From Eubacteriaceae bacterium (GTDB lineage Bacteria > Bacillota > Clostridia > Eubacteriales > Anaerofustaceae), in NCBI GenBank assembly GCA_009782875.1, contig WRIE01000029.1, forward strand, positions 1 to 37,501: a stretch of 37,501 nt of DNA, read 5' to 3'. Positions 1 through 6,133 of this stretch are shown piece by piece. Numbering within the stretch: position 1 is the stretch's first letter; every line of letters begins with the position of its first letter. The notes below the pieces were generated by a model. It searched no databases. It had not been told where the DNA came from and saw only the letters and a list, made by a program, of their open reading frames with translations. The translations under genes and the position numbers were made by a program.

Positions 1-1
1 G

Positions 2-307
2 CTGGCGAACCAGGCAGAGCTGGCCAGGCAAGCAGAGCTAGCCAGGCAAGCAGAGCTGGCGAACCAGGCAGAGCTGGCGAACCAGGCAGAGCTGGCCAGG
101 CAAGCAGAGCTAGCCAGGCAAGCAGAGCTGGCGAACCAGGCAGAGCTGGCGAACCAGGCAGAGCTGGCCAGGCAAGCAGAGCTAGCCAGGCAAGCGGAGC
201 TGGCGAACCAGGCAGAGCTAGCCAGGCTAGCGGAGCTGGCAAAGCAGGCAGAGCTGGCTTGGCAAGCGGAGCTGGCGAACCAGGCAGAGCTAGCCAAGCA
301 GAAAGAA
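2..307 (+). repeat. 18-bp hexapeptide-coding tandem repeat in a 72-bp higher-order array
   Basis: Seventeen consecutive 18-bp units encode LAxQAE. The first twelve units form three copies of a 72-bp block (2-73, 74-145, 146-217) in the order N-R-R-N. The copies are identical at the DNA level, including the single CTA leucine codon per block, except for one synonymous GCA to GCG change in copy 3. Units 13-17 (218-307) are diverged. The array probably continues left of the window. Near-identity at synonymous sites points to recent tandem duplication. Confidence 0.95.
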
Positions 308-793
308 GAGAAAACCACGCAAAAAAACTCATCTGAGAAAAAAGAGCAATCCAAAAAGGAACATACCAATTCTGATCATTCATCAACAAACAAAACGTCT
401 AACTCTTCAGGCACAGGATCAATGAATGATACGCAAAAAAAGCTGTTTGATCTTGTAAACAAAGCCAGACAGGCAGAAGGTGTACATGAATTGGTTTGGA
501 GCAATACATTATGTGCTGCAGCAACAACCCATGCAAGAGAGATGAAAGAGAATTATGACCTAATTATTAACAATCCGAACTCGACTGTAACATATACCTA
601 TTATGATCTGGCACAAAACGGGAACACGTTAATCGGACTTGAATCTGTTGAGGAAGTATTTAATTTTTGGATGTCTAGTGAATGGCACCGTAATAATCTC
701 CTAAACAAGAGCCACACAACTATGGGTTCAGCCGTGTTTAGTGATACATACACATTATATTCCTATAATTGGTGTTTATTTTTCGGCAACTAA
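2..793 (+). CDS. CAP/SCP-domain protein with LAxQAE repeat stalk (5' partial)
   Basis: The reading frame is open from the window edge to TAA at 791-793, so only the C-terminal 263 residues are visible; the start lies upstream. Residues 1-102 are 17 hexapeptides of the form L-A-(N/R/K/W)-Q-A-E, expected to form a charged helix or coiled coil. A Lys/Ser/Thr-rich linker of about 38 residues follows. The last 124 residues resemble a CAP (SCP/PR-1, YkwD-like) domain: an early LVNKAR helix, the TTHAREM helix carrying a conserved His, and the WMSSEWHRNNLL motif carrying the second His. Bacterial CAP proteins are usually secreted or spore-associated; their biochemical role is poorly defined. The ATG at 422 is internal and lacks a convincing ribosome-binding site, so I do not take it as the start. 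A terminator follows at 844. Confidence 0.85.
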   Translation: MANQAELARQAELARQAELANQAELANQAELARQAELARQAELANQAELANQAELARQAELARQAELANQAELARLAELAKQAELAWQAELANQAELAKQKEEKTTQKNSSEKKEQSKKEHTNSDHSSTNKTSNSSGTGSMNDTQKKLFDLVNKARQAEGVHELVWSNTLCAAATTHAREMKENYDLIINNPNSTVTYTYYDLAQNGNTLIGLESVEEVFNFWMSSEWHRNNLLNKSHTTMGSAVFSDTYTLYSYNWCLFFGN

Positions 794-843
794 GCAGAAT
801 AATTTTCACAAGATGATTAGAAAGAATTTATATATTCAGAAAC

Positions 844-886
844 AATCTCCCAATATGTTCAATAAACATTGAAGGAGATTTTTTCT
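844..886 (+). terminator. Rho-independent terminator after the CAP gene
   Basis: AATCTCC (844-850) pairs with GGAGATT (874-880). An inner CAATaTGTT / AACATTG pairing extends the stem, and the run TTTTTTC follows. It lies about 50 nt after the CAP stop codon. Confidence 0.85.
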
Positions 887-936
887 TTGGTACTGTAATT
901 GCAAGCCAGCAAAAGAAATCTGCAAAGCATAAATTA

Positions 937-951
937 GAGGATGTTTAATAT
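937..951 (+). repeat. Probable IS5-type terminal inverted repeat (right end)
   Basis: GAGGATGTTTAATAT, preceded by TTA, overlaps the 3' end of the minus-strand IS5-type remnant. The same 15 bp with one change, also preceded by TTA, occurs at 37289-37303 in front of an IS5-type transposase start. The two copies are therefore most simply read as opposite ends of one IS type. Confidence 0.65.
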
Positions 952-1225
952 CTCCTCAAAAGAACTGAAATGAATGAAATTACAAACATTTGGCAAAATG
1001 TGCCCGAGCGCCTTTCGCAAACCTTCCATAGCCTCCGGCAATTGTCAGCCCATCCGAATGATCTTTCAACAATCCATCTTTTGGGAAGCACTATGAACAT
1101 ATGGGCCTCGTTGCGCTTGACAACCTCGACTTTCGCGTCAACCAGCCCTTTTATTGTGTGTGCAAAGCTCTCCCCTGAATAAGCGCTGTCGGCTAAACAA
1201 TCTCGACGCTTTCGAATTTGCCTGC
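945..1225 (-). pseudogene. IS5-family transposase C-terminal remnant
   Basis: Reading the minus strand gives the tail of an IS5-type DDE transposase. It contains a D-S-A-Y-S-G-E segment (second catalytic Asp), then KVEVVKRNEAH, then LPKRWIVERSFGWADNCRRLWK with the catalytic Glu in IVERSF, ending FISVLLRRY and TAA at 945-947. The frame is broken just before ADSAYSGE, around 1190: the upstream part (NAGKFESVEIV) is in another frame and reaches a stop. The N-terminal half is missing where the IS3-type sequence begins (about 1230). This is a truncated, frameshifted remnant that cannot be functional as it stands. Confidence 0.8.
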
Positions 1226-1236
1226 ATTAATCGGGA

Positions 1237-2026
1237 GGGGGATACAGATGCGGCTTTTGCGCCACGACCCCCAAGTGCTGATGAACTTGGAAAAGGTTTG
1301 CAGGCTGATGCGCAAATATGGCTTGAAATGCCCGGTCCGCAAAGCCAACCCGTACAGGCGGATGATGAAGGCGCTAAAGGAAAACAACTACGCGGCAAAC
1401 ATTTTGAACCGGGAGTTCAAGGAGCACGGCGCCAGTTCGGTTTTACTGACAGACATTACATACCTGAAACGGCAAGATGGAAGGTCCAGCTACCTTTCGG
1501 CGATTATGGACGCCGGGACAAAAGAGATACTTGCCCACGTTGTCAGCCCATCGCTGGACCTGGACTTTGTTTTGGAGACAGTGGAGATGCTGATGGACAA
1601 GCACGGGGCGGAATTGAAAACCGACGCCCTGCTCCATAGCGACCAAGGAAGCCACTACACAAGCCACAAGTTCACCGAATTGCTGGGCAACAACGATTTG
1701 CGCCGCTCGATGTCCCGCCGCGCCAATTGCTGGGACAACGCCCCCCAAGTGAGTTTCTTCGGGCACATGAAAGAAGAGATTGACTTGTCGGTTTGCGGAA
1801 CTAATGAAGAAGTTGCGGCTGCTGTCGTGATTGGATAGATTACTATAATAATGAGCGCTACCAATGGGATTTGGCAAAACTGGCGCCTGCGGAGTACTTC
1901 AAATATGTGGCGACAGGCGAATACCCGCTCCCTTTCCCTCCGCCAAAACCTAAAGAGCCTAAAAATGAAGGCGGCATGCAAGCTGGCAGCAATGTGCAGC
2001 CTTCCACCCAGAATCAAGGAGCCTAG
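1237..2026 (+). pseudogene. IS3-family transposase OrfB remnant (frameshifted, catalytic Glu lost)
   Basis: The frame from about 1237 gives the C-terminal part of an IS3-type OrfB with an rve integrase core: KVCRLMRKYGL and NPYRRM pre-core motifs, then the LLTDITYL Asp and the LLHSDQGSHYTS Asp. The third catalytic residue, normally Glu in the DNAPQESFFGHMK motif, is Val here (GTG instead of GAG). At about 1826-1830 a one-base shift truncates the protein with TAG at 1836. The normal continuation (DWIDYYNNERYQ ... LAPAEYF) resumes in another frame and runs to TAG at 2024-2026. The orfA part and the OrfB N-terminus are missing. Two independent lesions make it inactive. Confidence 0.88.
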
Positions 2027-2112
2027 CCCAAGGAACAGCTTTGCAGCCATGCAGTATGGGCATAACAGGCATAGAGAAAATCGATGGAAGCCTACGCCTT
2101 CCATCCCTTCCT

Positions 2113-2182
2113 CCAAAGGAGCCTGCCCCACCAAGGAACCTTCCCCACCAAGGAACCTTCCCCTCCAAGGGAGCCTGCCCCA
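2113..2182 (+). repeat. Short CCAAGGAACCTTCCCC-type tandem repeats
   Basis: About four degenerate 17-18 bp units built around CCCC(A/T)CCAAGGAACCTT lie between the IS3 and second IS5 remnants. The unit contains a small palindrome, AAGGAACCTT. No coding role is supported. It is probably repeat expansion in the non-coding tail of the IS3-type element. Confidence 0.55.
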
Positions 2183-2245
2183 CACAACCAGACCATACAC
2201 TTAACACCACATAAATTTGTACTTGACATGGGGTACACTTTAGGG

Positions 2246-2771
2246 AGCATGGTCGCAGAGCCCGCCGGGGAAGGGCACGCGGACTCGACATACGTAAAGG
2301 CGCACCGGGCCTCTGCCGGAGCCTCTGCCGCATCGGAAGGCCCGCAAGGGCAGGGGATCGGCTCGGCGCGCGGGGGCAGGGCGGCAAAGATCCACGCCCT
2401 TGTTGACGGCGATGGGAAGCCAGTGGCAATCCTCTGGACGCCTGCCAGCATGCACGGCAGCCGGGTTCTGTCCCGCTGTTTTTGACGCGGAATATGGGGA
2501 TGGCGCAAGAGTGGCTGGAGACAAGGCATATGGCTCTGTGGATATAAGAACGTATCTTCAGGGCGTGGGGGCCGGGCTGGTCTCTCCGCCAAAGAGAAAC
2601 GCCAAAGACCCAGAGCTCTATGACAAAGAGTTTTACAAAAGGCGCAACATAGTTGAACGCTTTTTCTGCAGGCTTAAAGACTTTAGGCGCGTATCCATGC
2701 GCTTTGACAAGCTTCTATCAACGTTCGAGGCATTTGTCGCGCTAGCAGCTTTTATAATTTATGCAAGTTAG
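2246..2771 (+). pseudogene. IS5-family (IS427-like) transposase remnant with frameshift
   Basis: The first segment encodes H-A-D-S-T-Y-V-K-A-H (catalytic Asp), then I-G-S-A-R-G-G and KIHALVDGDGKPV, typical of IS5-family transposases of the IS427 type. The frame then hits TGA. The family sequence continues in another frame with EYGDG, GDKAYGS (second Asp), PPKRNAKDPELYDKE, RRNIVERFF (Glu) and FRRVSMRFDKL, ending at TAG 2769-2771. The shift lies at about 2471-2483, near a run of five T. The N-terminal DUF4096-like part is missing. A probable right end (TTTTAAAACACACCC) follows at about 2787-2801. It is GC-richer than the neighbouring genes. Confidence 0.85.
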
Positions 2772-2806
2772 CGCTATGAGTTTTATTTTAAAACACACCC
2801 TAATAG

Positions 2807-2856
2807 CCAGCAAGGCAGTTTGCTAACTGAAGAGAGGCAATATCCTGCCTTGCTGG
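2807..2856. repeat. 12-bp inverted repeat
   Basis: CCAGCAAGGCAG (2807-2818) and CTGCCTTGCTGG (2845-2856) are perfect reverse complements separated by 26 nt. They lie between the last IS remnant and the end of the convergent nitroreductase gene. There is no adjacent T-run on either strand, so a bidirectional terminator is possible but not shown. A small mobile-element remnant is an alternative. Confidence 0.6.
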
Positions 2857-2947
2857 ATTATCAGGTCAAGTTTCTTTGCTAGATGTTGGAAAGGGGTTTT
2901 TTTTTATCAAAGCACTGGGATATCCTGATGACGGGGTTGTTGCCTGC

Positions 2948-3517
2948 TCACCATTTTTCGTAATGCACCTGGTCCTCATTAAACTTGGCCCGATTGAGGC
3001 TAGGCTCATGTGGATCCGGATGCCCAAATGAGAGAATTGAGTGGGGGATTATGTCTTCAGGAAGATTGAACAGTTTTTTCTGGTTCTCGACTTTATCCAT
3101 TTGCGGGTACGTTCCGAGCCAAACAGAGCCAAGCCCCAAACTGTGGGCAGCAATAGTCATGTTTTGGGCAGCAATGGAGCAATCAATTATCCAGTAGTCT
3201 TTCGCTGAAGGAAAAGCCCGGCTCAAGTCGCCGCAAACAAGAATGCCAATATCAGCTGTTCGCAGAGGGTTGGCTGCCTTACCGTTTGCTTCTGCCATTT
3301 TACCGAGTGTTTCTTTGTCCCGGACAACTATAAAAGACCAAGGCCTTGTGTTTGCAGTGCTTGGCCCGCTCATGGCTGCTTCCAGAATTATCTTAAGATC
3401 TTTCTCATCAATACCCTCTCCAGTGTATTGTCGAACGCTTCTTCTAGTCATAATAGATTGTATTGAATCCATTGGTGAATGCCTTGCATACATGGCAAAA
3501 GATTTTGAGCCATGCAT
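2948..3517 (-). CDS. Nitroreductase-family FMN-dependent oxidoreductase
   Basis: The 189-residue product matches the nitroreductase (NfsA/NfsB/FRP-like) fold: a TRRSVRQY FMN phosphate-binding motif near residue 25, SGPSTANTRPWSFIVV, and GLGSVWLGTYP in the second half. These homodimeric flavoproteins reduce nitro compounds, quinones or flavins with NAD(P)H; the substrate cannot be read from sequence. I place the start at 3517 because AAAGGG sits 5 nt upstream. The alternative Met at residue 16 (start at 3472) aligns better with typical family N-termini but has only a weak ribosome-binding site. The gene stands alone, convergent with the IS remnants and upstream of two tRNA genes on the same strand. 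Confidence 0.85.
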   Translation of the reverse strand: MHGSKSFAMYARHSPMDSIQSIMTRRSVRQYTGEGIDEKDLKIILEAAMSGPSTANTRPWSFIVVRDKETLGKMAEANGKAANPLRTADIGILVCGDLSRAFPSAKDYWIIDCSIAAQNMTIAAHSLGLGSVWLGTYPQMDKVENQKKLFNLPEDIIPHSILSFGHPDPHEPSLNRAKFNEDQVHYEKW

Positions 3518-3755
3518 ACCCTTTCATTAAAATTTAATTCATTTATTTAAATTGTGGCGACAACTGTGCCTGTTTATCTACGAGAAGGTTGTACACGCCA
3601 AAGTTAGTATAGCTGCGGGCAGAGAAAATGCATAGGGCATAATTGGATTTGAAGTTGTTGAAACCACATTGTATCACTAGTGCAACTATACGGCAATGAA
3701 TGCAATGCAATCCATTCTAAAAGGAAAACAGGCAAAAAAGCAAAAAAAAAAAAAA

Positions 3756-3829
3756 TGGACCTTCAGGGACTCGAACCCCGGACAAACCGGTTATGAGCCG
3801 GTTGCTCTAACCAACTGAGCTAAAGGTCC
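3756..3829 (-). tRNA. tRNA with CAU anticodon (Ile2 or elongator Met)
   Basis: The minus strand folds as a 74-nt cloverleaf: acceptor GGACCTT / AAGGTCC, D-arm AGCTCAGTTGGTTAGAGCA, anticodon loop CTCATAA giving CAU, and T-loop GGTTCGAGTCC. No 3' CCA is encoded. Fourteen T residues follow directly on the minus strand, giving a natural transcription stop. CAU tRNAs of this form are either elongator Met or the lysidine-modified Ile2 reading AUA. The acceptor and D-arm resemble the Firmicutes Ile2 type, but I cannot decide without comparison. Confidence 0.93.
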
Positions 3830-3912
3830 TAAAAAAAGTAAAATCCTCAAGGCAAGAAGCATAAATAGACCGCTTGCAATGAAAGCTTATCCATGCCAAA
3901 TAGCGAAAAAAA

Positions 3913-3990
3913 TGGTCGAGGTGAAGGGATTCGAACCCCCGGCCCCATGGTCCCAAACCATGTGCGCTAGCCAAACTGCGCTACACCTCG
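3913..3990 (-). tRNA. tRNA-Pro (UGG)
   Basis: The minus strand folds as a cloverleaf with acceptor CGAGGTG / CACCTCG, D-arm TAGCGCAGTTTGGCTAGCGC, anticodon loop TTTGGGA giving UGG, and T-loop GGTTCGAATCC. Unlike the neighbouring CAU tRNA, the 3' CCA is encoded (3913-3915). It lies 83 nt upstream of the CAU tRNA on the same strand, so the two are probably co-transcribed. Confidence 0.96.
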
Positions 3991-4006
3991 CCGTAGTCCA
4001 TGAGCA

Positions 4007-4035
4007 AGAATACTACATTTAAATGCAGTTGTCAA
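4007..4035 (-). promoter_or_regulatory. Promoter of the tRNA-Pro / tRNA-CAU unit
   Basis: On the minus strand a perfect -35 TTGACA (4030-4035) and a -10 TATTCT (4007-4012) are separated by exactly 17 nt and end 16 nt before the tRNA-Pro 5' end. Confidence 0.8.
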
Positions 4036-4170
4036 GCACACTTTATGCAATTTTTTTAATAGCAATTTGTAGGGCACAAAGAAGGTCTAATGCAAAGCCA
4101 AATCGTTTGAGAAAGCCGCTTTTACTGCTTCTCGACAATTGGCTCTTGTCAAATCATGCCTTTAAATAAT

Positions 4171-4199
4171 ACGCAATATCGAAATAAATGTGATATAAT
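4171..4199 (+). promoter_or_regulatory. Extended -10 promoter of the deoC-nucleoside operon
   Basis: TGATATAAT (4191-4199) is an extended -10 box 24 nt before the deoC start. No good -35 lies at the proper distance (ACGCAA at 4171), typical of an extended -10 promoter that may need an activator. The rest of 3991-4223 contains no other recognisable element. Confidence 0.65.
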
Positions 4200-4223
4200 T
4201 ATTAAAAAAGTTTCTGGTGAGCT

Positions 4224-4874
4224 ATGAATAACTATGAAATTCTTTCACGGGTTGACCACACAAACCTCAAGGCTGACTCGACATGGGAAGATATAGAAAA
4301 GCTTTGCTTCGAGGCGGTTGCTTACAAAATGGCAAGTGTTTGTGTGCCGCCTGTGTACGTCAAGAGGATCCAAGAGACCTTTGGCGCCCAATTGGCTATC
4401 TGTACTGTGATAGGATTCCCTCTCGGCTACTCGTGCATGGAGGCTAAGATTGCAGAAATCGGCGCAAGCTTGGCAAACGGGGCAGCCGAATTCGATGTAG
4501 TTGTCAATATATCCGATGTAAAAAACAGGTATTATAATGACGTTGCGAAAGAATTGACAACTCTGAGGGCTGCAGTAGGTTCAAAAATCCTCAAAGTAAT
4601 CATTGAGACTTGTCTGCTTGACGAAAAGCAAAAAATCATGATGTGTGAAATTGTCACAAATATTGGCGCAGACTACATTAAGACATCAACTGGTTTTTCC
4701 ACAGGAGGCGCAGTTATTGAAGATATCGAGCTGTTTAAGCTCCATATTGGTGAAGGTGTTAAAATAAAAGCGTCCGGAGGAATTAGAACCAGGGAACAGT
4801 TTGAAGCTTTCATTGACGCAGGCGCGGAACGTATCGGCGCTAGCGGGGCTTTGGCGGCTCTCGGCTTGGTTTAA
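4224..4874 (+). CDS. deoC: Deoxyribose-phosphate aldolase (DERA)
   Basis: The 216-residue class I aldolase cleaves 2-deoxyribose-5-phosphate to glyceraldehyde-3-phosphate and acetaldehyde, the last step of deoxynucleoside catabolism. Visible family motifs are DHTNLK at the N-terminus, EFDVVVN with Asp91, KVIIET, the Schiff-base Lys153 in YIKTSTGFSTGG, and Lys182 in IKASGGIRT. Length is normal for bacterial DeoC. The ATG at 4224 follows a moderate GGTGAG site. It is the first gene of an operon with a BMP-type nucleoside ABC transporter, which fits import of deoxynucleosides followed by sugar breakdown. The phosphorylase and deaminase genes often clustered with deoC are not in the window. Confidence 0.96.
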   Translation: MNNYEILSRVDHTNLKADSTWEDIEKLCFEAVAYKMASVCVPPVYVKRIQETFGAQLAICTVIGFPLGYSCMEAKIAEIGASLANGAAEFDVVVNISDVKNRYYNDVAKELTTLRAAVGSKILKVIIETCLLDEKQKIMMCEIVTNIGADYIKTSTGFSTGGAVIEDIELFKLHIGEGVKIKASGGIRTREQFEAFIDAGAERIGASGALAALGLV

Positions 4875-4910
4875 TTGATCGAAAAGCGCTCCAATGGCTT
4901 TTTGAATATA

Positions 4911-4924
4911 CCTAAATATTTAGG
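4911..4924 (+). promoter_or_regulatory. Perfect 14-bp palindrome over the lipoprotein ribosome-binding site
   Basis: CCTAAATATTTAGG is a perfect dyad that overlaps the AGGAGGG Shine-Dalgarno (4922-4928) of the next gene. It could be a protein-binding operator. Just upstream, AAAAGC / GCTTTT (about 4882-4904) forms a weak hairpin followed by T residues, a possible attenuator between deoC and the lipoprotein gene. Confidence 0.4.
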
Positions 4925-4934
4925 AGGGAAATTT

Positions 4935-6059
4935 ATGAAAAGAACCATCTCACTATTGCTGGCTGTATTGTTGGCAACATCTCTTGTAGCTTGTGGCGGC
5001 GGCGGGGGAGGCACACAAGGCGGCGGGGGAGGAAGCACAACAACCGAGACTTATGAGCTCGCCCTTATAACAGACCTTGGCACAATCGATGACAAATCAT
5101 TTAACCAAGGCTCATGGGAAGGGCTGGTGAAGTATGCTAACGAGAACAATATCTCCCACAAATACTACCAGCCAACAGAGCAAAGCGATGACGCCTATCT
5201 GGCGGCAATCGACCTGGCTGTCACGGGGGGCGCGAAGCTTATCGTAACCCCAGGATTCTTGTTTGAAGTGCCCGTTTATGCTGCGCAAGAAATCTATCCT
5301 GATGTCATGTTTGTCTTGATAGATGGCACCCCACATGACGCTACATACTCTGATTTCACAATTGCCCCAAATACAGCCGGAGTCACTTATGCTGAAGAGC
5401 AAGCCGGGTTCCTTGCCGGCTATGCCGCAGTCAAAGATGGTTACACAAAACTTGGCTTTATGGGCGGCATGGCTGTTCCAGCTGTTGTCAGGTTTGGATA
5501 TGGGTTTGTCCAAGGCTGTGACTATGCGGCAGCTGAGTTGGGCCTTGCGCAAGGCTCCGTAACTGTCAACTACCACTACACAGGTGAATTTGCTGCCACA
5601 CCTGAAGCAGTAGCTATGGCAGCTTCATGGTACAATGACGGCATCGAAGTCATCTTCGCATGCGGCGGAGCCCTCGGCAACTCTGTCATGGCAGCTGCAG
5701 AAACGGCAGAGACAAAGGTCATCGGCGTTGATGTCGACCAGTCAGGCGAATCGCCAACAGTCATCACATCTGCAATGAAAGGCTTGCAGCCGTCAGTTTA
5801 TGACTGCGTCAAAGCATTCTATGACGGCGCTTTCCCAGGCGGAGAGCATTTGGTATTCGCAGCAGACAATGATGGTGTCGGAATTGCCATTGAAACAGCA
5901 AAATTCGAGACATTCACTGAAGCCGACTACAACGAGATTTATGCGAAACTCGTTGACAACTCTATCTCGATCGTCGGAGATGTAGATGCGTCAGGCGGGT
6001 CGGTAGCCTTGGAAGATATCCCAGTGACAATTGTGACTGCAACTGAAATAAAGAGCTAA
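4935..6059 (+). CDS. BMP-family nucleoside-binding lipoprotein of an ABC transporter
   Basis: The 374-residue protein is a solute-binding lipoprotein of the BMP/PnrA/NupN family, which captures nucleosides outside the membrane for the ABC importer encoded next to it. A signal peptide ends in the lipobox LVAC with Cys20 as the lipidation site, followed by a glycine-rich flexible tether. The mature domain starts with the family motif ALITDLGTIDDKSFNQ; GFLFEVPVY and GVDVDQSGESPTV further on are also typical. The start is ATG 4935, because TAGGAGGG lies directly before it; the open frame extends 20 codons upstream without a site. A strong hairpin follows the stop codon, which would allow higher expression of this component than of the membrane genes. 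Confidence 0.93.
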   Translation: MKRTISLLLAVLLATSLVACGGGGGGTQGGGGGSTTTETYELALITDLGTIDDKSFNQGSWEGLVKYANENNISHKYYQPTEQSDDAYLAAIDLAVTGGAKLIVTPGFLFEVPVYAAQEIYPDVMFVLIDGTPHDATYSDFTIAPNTAGVTYAEEQAGFLAGYAAVKDGYTKLGFMGGMAVPAVVRFGYGFVQGCDYAAAELGLAQGSVTVNYHYTGEFAATPEAVAMAASWYNDGIEVIFACGGALGNSVMAAAETAETKVIGVDVDQSGESPTVITSAMKGLQPSVYDCVKAFYDGAFPGGEHLVFAADNDGVGIAIETAKFETFTEADYNEIYAKLVDNSISIVGDVDASGGSVALEDIPVTIVTATEIKS

Positions 6060-6082
6060 CACTGTTTTTTAAAAAGAGAAAT

Positions 6083-6115
6083 GGCGCGATGGGAGATCCC
6101 CTTTCCCATTGCGCC
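6083..6115 (+). terminator. Intercistronic hairpin (partial terminator or 3' stabiliser)
   Basis: GGCGCGATGGGA (6083-6094) pairs over 12 bp with TCCCATTGCGCC (6104-6115), with one G-U pair and a 9-nt loop. The following sequence, TCTTATTG, is only moderately U-rich. In binding-protein ABC operons such hairpins commonly lower read-through or protect the upstream message. Confidence 0.7.
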
Positions 6116-6133
6116 TCTTATTGTAGGTGGCCA

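Noticed and set aside
2..307. Possible CRISPR array at the left edge
   Set aside because: Units are contiguous 18-bp codon multiples without unique spacers, and they keep one reading frame that continues into a CAP domain.
422..793. A 123-residue gene starting at ATG 422
   Set aside because: The same frame is open through the repeat array to the window edge and there is no good ribosome-binding site at 422; it is the C-terminal part of a longer protein.
1154..1639. Open frames overlapping the IS3 core on both strands
   Set aside because: They give proline/arginine-rich products without family features, while the frame from 1237 shows clear integrase motifs.
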